Assembly: GCF_013396335.1 (NCBI RefSeq)
Contig: NZ_JABWSY010000004.1
Coordinates: 62,001 to 126,000, forward strand
Length of the DNA stretch: 64,000 nucleotides
Direction of reading: 5' to 3'
DNA from: Bacillus sp. EB106-08-02-XG196
Lineage (GTDB): Bacteria > Bacillota > Bacilli > Bacillales > Cytobacillaceae
The notes beneath the pieces were generated by a model that had not been told where the DNA came from, did no database searches, and worked only from the letters and a program-made list of their open reading frames with translations. Each line of letters opens with the position of its first letter. The first letter of the stretch is position 1. Of the stretch, positions 59,620 through 64,000 are shown in pieces. The position numbers and the translations under genes are program-made.

Positions 59620-60807
59620 TTATGAAACAATTCTTTCCTTCGGAGTAACTCTTTTTTTCCTAACTTCTACTATAGTTAAAACGATAGCAATAATTAAAAA
59701 TAGACTACTTATCCGGAAGAGATTAGCCGTATCAGTGAATTGTGCAATTGTACCGAAGATAATCCCGCTTAAGCCAATTCCTAAATCTATCGATGAAAAG
59801 AACATGCCATTTGCCACACCTCTTCGATTTTCTGGTGTCATCGATAAGGTCCAGGATTGTAAGATTGGTAATGCACAGCCAAATCCGAGTCCAAACAATC
59901 CTCCTGCAACAGCAAGCATGAAATTGGTTTGTGCAAAGGAAAGGACCCACAATCCAACAAAGGTAGCACAAATACAGAAGTAGACCATGGCGATTGGCCC
60001 CTTTTCATCAAACCACTTTCCTGCAAACGGTCTAGCCACCGTGGCAATAATTGCATTTAGAATATAAAATAAAAAGATTTGGTCAATGCCTCTTTCTTCC
60101 CCGTAGATTACGATGAATGTTGAGACTGAACCATAACCAAGACAAATTATGATGGTAATAAGCGATGGAAACCAGCTCGATTTCTCTACTAATGAATCAA
60201 GGTAGGAAAATGTAAGATTCTCCTTTTTTGTTTTTACAACGGCTTCAGGTGTTTGGTAGCGAACAAGTGCAAGCAGCACGACAGAAATCAATCCTAATAT
60301 GCTTGAAATAACAATGAGATTAGTAAATGTAGTGACATTATATATGAAGATTCCTAGACTAGGTGCAATGATATACCCAATGGTGTTTGATAGCCCAAAA
60401 TAGCCCATTCCTTCACCAAGCCTTGAAAATGGAATAACGTCGACAGCCGCTGTACCATTCACAGTTGTTGACCACCCCCAAGCAAGACCATGCACAAATC
60501 GGATCAACAGGAATATCATGACAATTCTTGATATTGGGTAAAGAATTGTAATAACTAAAAGAATGACAGCACCAATTAATACAAGTGATTTCCTTTGCTT
60601 GTATTCGAGCATATGTCCAATAAACGGTCTTATGAGCACAGCACCGATCGAAAACAACGCTGTAACAAGACCAATTTCTACCCCACTTGCACCTATGGAT
60701 TTAATATAGGGCGGTAATGTTGGAATAAGCATTTGAAAAGACATAAACACAAATAGATTCCCAGCCATTAACATAACAAAAGATTTAGTCCACAAACGCT
60801 CTTTCAA
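59620..60807 (-). CDS. MFS transporter (DHA1-like)
   Basis: 395 residues, 12 TM helices. Starts TTG at 60807 with SD gagaggtg. 'LIPTLPPYIKSIGASGVEIGLV', 'IGHMLEYKQRKSLVLIG' (degenerate motif A) and 'GLSNTIGYIIAPSLGIFIY' are typical of the YfkF/YwoG-like efflux or uptake carriers. Substrate unknown. Lies inside the segment bounded by the two inverted MITEs. Confidence 0.82.
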   Translation of the reverse strand: MKERLWTKSFVMLMAGNLFVFMSFQMLIPTLPPYIKSIGASGVEIGLVTALFSIGAVLIRPFIGHMLEYKQRKSLVLIGAVILLVITILYPISRIVMIFLLIRFVHGLAWGWSTTVNGTAAVDVIPFSRLGEGMGYFGLSNTIGYIIAPSLGIFIYNVTTFTNLIVISSILGLISVVLLALVRYQTPEAVVKTKKENLTFSYLDSLVEKSSWFPSLITIIICLGYGSVSTFIVIYGEERGIDQIFLFYILNAIIATVARPFAGKWFDEKGPIAMVYFCICATFVGLWVLSFAQTNFMLAVAGGLFGLGFGCALPILQSWTLSMTPENRRGVANGMFFSSIDLGIGLSGIIFGTIAQFTDTANLFRISSLFLIIAIVLTIVEVRKKRVTPKERIVS

Positions 60808-61010
60808 GGGAACACCTCTCTAACTATCTACACAACGAACATTGTGATAATTCTGATTATTTCGTATCACTAAATAATAGCATATAACACCTTAAAAGAT
60901 AAATAAGAAATCATTTATTTTTCAGCACTTCCCTAATTTAATTGTTATCATTTTTCAGTAAATTCCAGTATCATGAATAGTAGTAATCGAAGTACATATG
61001 GAGGAAATAT

Positions 61011-61973
61011 ATGCTAAAGAGAAAAATTGTCATTACTCATACATTAGAACAGAATCTTATCGATCAAATAAAAGAAATTCTCCCAGATTGGACGATCATT
61101 ATGGGAAAAGATAGAGAAATTTGGCAGGAGCATTTACATGATGCTGAAATTATTGCAGGCTGGAAAAAAGGCATTGAAAAGGAGTGTCTCGTACCCGAAT
61201 CAAAGCTTAAGTGGCTCCAAACCTGGAGTGCAGGTGTAAATAGTCTGCCCCTCGAATCCCTGGAATCTAGAAATATTACCCTAACTAGTGCGAATGGTGT
61301 GCATGCTTATCCGATATCCGAAACAATCTTTGCATTGATGCTTGGCTTAACTAGAAAGATTCATACATATGTAAAAAACCAGCAAGCAAGGAAATGGCAC
61401 CATTCCGGCATGAATCTGGAAATGCATGAAAAAACGGTTGGAATTATAGGTGTTGGGACCATTGGAAAAGAAGCAGCAAAAATCGCAAAAGCTTTTGGAA
61501 TGAAGGTCATCGGCGTTCGCCATTCTGGAAAACAACAGGAGTTTGTTGATGAAATGTACACCACAAATCAATTAGATATCGTTCTTCCCAACTGTGATTA
61601 TGTGGTTGTTACCCTGCCGCTAACCAAAGAGACACATCGCTTATTTGGATCCAAGCAATTTGACCTCATGAAATCTACCGCTTTCTTTATCAATATTGGT
61701 CGTGGTGAAATCGTAGTGGAAAAAGATTTGATTGCTGCTTTACAGAGGGGACACATTGCTGGTGCCGGTTTAGACGTATTTGAACAAGAACCATTAACAG
61801 TTGATAGTCCTTTGTGGGAAATGGAAAACGTGATTATTACCCCGCACACCTCTGGTTCAACGGAGCATTATAATCAACGGGTTGTTGAAAATATTCTTAT
61901 CCCGAACCTAAAAAACTATATTTCAGGTAACAAGCCTTCTCTTAATCTAGTTGATTATTCGAAAGGCTATTAG
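61011..61973 (+). CDS. D-2-hydroxyacid dehydrogenase (NAD-dependent)
   Basis: 320 residues. Rossmann motif 'IIGVGTIGKEAAKIA' at about 144-158 and the catalytic Arg/Glu/His in 'INIGRGEIVVE', 'DVFEQEPL' and 'ITPHTSGS'. Family includes phosphoglycerate, glyoxylate/hydroxypyruvate and D-lactate dehydrogenases; the substrate is not evident. SD atggagg. Followed after 17 bp by the GDPD gene. Confidence 0.86.
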   Translation: MLKRKIVITHTLEQNLIDQIKEILPDWTIIMGKDREIWQEHLHDAEIIAGWKKGIEKECLVPESKLKWLQTWSAGVNSLPLESLESRNITLTSANGVHAYPISETIFALMLGLTRKIHTYVKNQQARKWHHSGMNLEMHEKTVGIIGVGTIGKEAAKIAKAFGMKVIGVRHSGKQQEFVDEMYTTNQLDIVLPNCDYVVVTLPLTKETHRLFGSKQFDLMKSTAFFINIGRGEIVVEKDLIAALQRGHIAGAGLDVFEQEPLTVDSPLWEMENVIITPHTSGSTEHYNQRVVENILIPNLKNYISGNKPSLNLVDYSKGY

Positions 61974-61990
61974 TAGAGGAGCAGTAATAT

Positions 61991-62929
61991 ATGCAACATG
62001 TCACAGTAGAAAAGGCAAGGAGAAAAAACACTATATTTCTATCTTTAAAGCTGATAGCATCTGCACTTCTCATTTTCCTTTTAGTCATTAATTTATTTCC
62101 AGTCAAACAAATCAAACAGAAAAGCTTTTTTAATCATAATCGCCCAATGGTTATTGCCCACCAAGGCGGTGAACTGTTAGCACCTTCAAATACCATGGCA
62201 GCCTTTCAGAATGCAGCTAATATGGGAGTGGATGTCCTTGAAACGGATATACATATAACAAAAGACGGCCACTTAGTTGCAATTCACGACGCAAGTGTTG
62301 ACCGGACAACCAATGGTAAGGGACAGGTTGAAGATCTTACTTTAGCAGAAATTCAAGAGCTGGATGCAGGCTATCATTTTAAAAATCTTGAAGGTAACCA
62401 TAATTTTCGTGGTAAGGGGGTCTATATTCCGACGGTTAAGGAAATGTTTCAAACCTTCAATCACATGAAGATTGAAATAGAAATTAAAGATGACAATCCT
62501 CCTGAAAGAATCGAGGAGATAGCTTCTAAATTGTGGAATCTAATTGAAGAATACCAAATGGAAGAAAAGATTTTAATCGGTTCCTTTGACCAAGAAATTC
62601 TTAAAACATTTGATAAGTATGCAAAAGGCCGAGTAGCTCTTTCAGCCGGAAGACAAGAGGTTAAAATTTTTGTAATTACTCATAAATTCCTTTTACGTAA
62701 TCTTTATGTACCAAAAGTTGATGCCTTTCAGATTCCAGTGGAAGACAGCGGTTTCGATTTAACTGATCAAAGATTAATCGATGGGGCACATCGGCTTGGA
62801 ATGGAAATCCATTACTGGACCATTGATGATCCAGATACAATGGAAAAGCTTATTGATGCAGGTGCTGATGGTATATTAACCAATCGACCTGATTTATTAC
62901 ATAATCTGATTGAAGAAAAAGGATTTTAA
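61991..62929 (+). CDS. Membrane-anchored glycerophosphodiester phosphodiesterase
   Basis: 312 residues: N-terminal TM anchor (about 17-37), then the GDPD TIM barrel with 'VIAHQGGELLAPSNTMAAFQNA', 'VLETDIHITKDGHLVAIHD' and 'VDRTTNGKG', containing the catalytic histidines and metal-binding acids (one usual 'HRG' is HQG here). Would release glycerol-3-phosphate from deacylated lipids or teichoic acids outside the membrane. Co-transcribed with the hydroxyacid dehydrogenase gene. Confidence 0.88.
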   Translation: MQHVTVEKARRKNTIFLSLKLIASALLIFLLVINLFPVKQIKQKSFFNHNRPMVIAHQGGELLAPSNTMAAFQNAANMGVDVLETDIHITKDGHLVAIHDASVDRTTNGKGQVEDLTLAEIQELDAGYHFKNLEGNHNFRGKGVYIPTVKEMFQTFNHMKIEIEIKDDNPPERIEEIASKLWNLIEEYQMEEKILIGSFDQEILKTFDKYAKGRVALSAGRQEVKIFVITHKFLLRNLYVPKVDAFQIPVEDSGFDLTDQRLIDGAHRLGMEIHYWTIDDPDTMEKLIDAGADGILTNRPDLLHNLIEEKGF

Positions 62930-62952
62930 TTATTCCTGCTTTTTTTAATGAT

Positions 62953-62982
62953 AAAGGGTGCCTCAATGGGCACCCTTTTTTA
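62953..62982 (+). terminator. Terminator after the GDPD gene
   Basis: Arms aaagggtgcc / ggcacccttt with a short loop and T run. Confidence 0.88.
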
Positions 62983-62987
62983 TTAAT

Positions 62988-63264
62988 GGCTGTGTTATTA
63001 CTCATTGTTGATTTTCGTGTAGGCTTGATCATTCATAGGCGGAGAATTTCCGGCTAATGTATATAAAGGAATCTTAAGCAGCAGATATAAGCGGAAATAT
63101 TCTGGTTAACTGCTTTAAATAATACAAAATCCACTGATTTGGATACAATAAGCGGAAAAACTCCGCTTATTATGAAGGTAAAAATGGCTATTTCCCAATT
63201 TAAACGGAAATTCTCCGCTTATTTTCCAAACACAATAAAATCAACATTCAGCTTTAACACAGCC
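62988..63264. mobile_element. 277-bp MITE (copy B) with 8-bp target duplication
   Basis: Begins ggctgtgttatta and ends taacacagcc. Direct repeats ttattaat flank it exactly (62980-62987 and 63265-63272). Interior palindromes such as ataagcgga-aaaac-tccgcttat recur; no ORF. The right-hand duplication contains the stop codon of the convergent dynamin-like gene. GG-starting ends with 8-bp duplications resemble ISL3- or IS6-type transposases; which one mobilises it is unknown. Confidence 0.92.
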
Positions 63265-63267
63265 TTA

Positions 63268-64000
63268 TTAATAAATCGTTTGTACACCCTTGCCTGCAAT
63301 TGTCGTCCATTCAAATTGACGCAGTCTAACTTCAAATAGTGTCAACGGATCGCGGAACAATTCTGGGTTGGTATTCATTTTTTTCAGTATATCGTGATTT
63401 GTCGTAATTTGAGACATTGATTCCTCGATTGCTTCATTAAGAACCTTCAATGGCTGTCTGTAAAACATGGTAATGTCTCGTTCTAATGATTTTTCAAATA
63501 GCTCGAATTGTTGGAAGAAGCGTTCAATCACAACCTCAGTTGGTTCAGAATAGCTATCATTTTTAACAAAGGACTTGTATTTATTATACAGCATGGCTTT
63601 ATTTTGAGAGATTGCCCCAAATAATTTCCCTGCACTTTTCAATAAAAATTGTGAAGCTGTGTTGCGAAGTAAGATATTGACCTTTTCTAATTGGAACCGG
63701 CTCGTCATTCTATCGGTATCCCGGCGCCAATCATCAAGCACTTTAAAATCACATTCTGTGCTAATTCGCTCTTCCCCATACAGGCTATTTAAGCCTTCAG
63801 CCATTTCATTTAAAAATGCCTGCCCTTGCTCAAATTCCTCTTTGCTACTGATAATCCATTCTTGAAGTGATGTATAATATTTCGGCAATACTTCTTGCTC
63901 CAAGTAATCTTGGATTCTATTGTTCATCATATCATTAAGCTCCAAATGAATCGTACTAATATTACTGTCTTCTTTGATTAACTCGGAACATTCTTGCAGT
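63268..64000 (-). CDS. Dynamin-like protein, C-terminal part (partial)
   Basis: The frame is open to the right window edge (first visible codons 'LQECSELIKEDSN'), so the TTG at 63945 is not the true start. About 243 residues of mostly alpha-helical, charged sequence are visible ('LNDMMNNRIQDYLEQEVLPKYYTSLQEW', 'LKSAGKLFGAISQNKAMLYNKYKSF'). This resembles the end of bacterial dynamin DynA/YpbR, but the GTPase domains are outside the window, so confidence is limited. Its last codons lie in the MITE target duplication. Confidence 0.5.
   Translation of the reverse strand, partial: LQECSELIKEDSNISTIHLELNDMMNNRIQDYLEQEVLPKYYTSLQEWIISSKEEFEQGQAFLNEMAEGLNSLYGEERISTECDFKVLDDWRRDTDRMTSRFQLEKVNILLRNTASQFLLKSAGKLFGAISQNKAMLYNKYKSFVKNDSYSEPTEVVIERFFQQFELFEKSLERDITMFYRQPLKVLNEAIEESMSQITTNHDILKKMNTNPELFRDPLTLFEVRLRQFEWTTIAGKGVQTIY

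Overview
The window looks like a chromosomal segment of a low-G+C, spore-forming Bacillaceae (Bacillus/Neobacillus-like). Evidence: AT-rich DNA with purine-rich SD sites and many GTG/TTG starts, a LiaFSR-LiaH envelope-stress locus, SAM-I riboswitch control, KinB-like kinases, a RecQ with a C-terminal HTH domain, and Bacillaceae-type intergenic repeats. Two genes run off the ends (an MscL tail at the left, a dynamin-like C-terminus at the right). No rRNA, tRNA, CRISPR array or phage was seen.

Layout. 0-8 kb: Bax-inhibitor-like membrane protein, orphan ECF sigma factor, SpoVB-type flippase, liaR-liaS-liaF-liaH plus a small membrane gene, LysM-CAP protein. 8-15 kb: PLP trans-sulfuration enzyme, FAD/Rieske oxidoreductase, amidase, YfmL-like helicase, MBL hydrolase. 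15-18.6 kb: a redox island with an E. coli-type FNR (CX2CX5C plus a distal Cys), flavodoxin, HMA protein, DUF2249 protein and CopD, with three FNR-box-like palindromes in its two divergent intergenic regions. 18.6-26 kb: KynB, WG-repeat protein, IclR-kduD-kduI, NapH-like 4Fe-4S protein, Gfo/Idh/MocA protein. 26-28 kb: a glutaminyl-tRNA synthetase, uncommon in Bacilli.

27.9-35.9 kb is one long minus-strand cluster: NarI-like cytochrome b, Nas/Nap-type molybdoenzyme, 4Fe-4S subunit, Tat-type Rieske protein, three small unknown genes, then kinase / NreC-like regulator / NreA-like GAF protein / PAS kinase. I read it as a membrane-linked nitrate (or related oxyanion) reductase with its own nitrate-sensing regulatory module.

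36-41.5 kb holds the most novel candidate: a 24-residue Cys/Trp-rich peptide gene (37324-37398), missed by length filters, translationally coupled to an HD-GYP gene and followed by a terminator and an M50 peptidase with a PqqD-like domain. The HD-GYP protein and the adjacent kinase share an uncharacterised multi-TM sensor domain. This could be a peptide maturation/signalling system.

42-52.9 kb: lipoprotein-GspS-DUF350 operon next to a YugO-like K+ channel, an unexplained structured region behind a consensus promoter, a ThrE-like split exporter, a sugar-type binding protein under a SAM riboswitch, an MFS pump, PanE, YfkAB-type radical SAM, FNT channel. 53-64 kb: RecQ, a 20-bp tandem array without indels, fatty-acid activation/oxidation genes and a decayed ligase pseudogene, then a 3.4-kb segment (MFS, hydroxyacid dehydrogenase, GDPD) between two inverted 277-bp MITE-like elements with 8-bp target duplications. 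One of these carries a second, 169-bp MITE.
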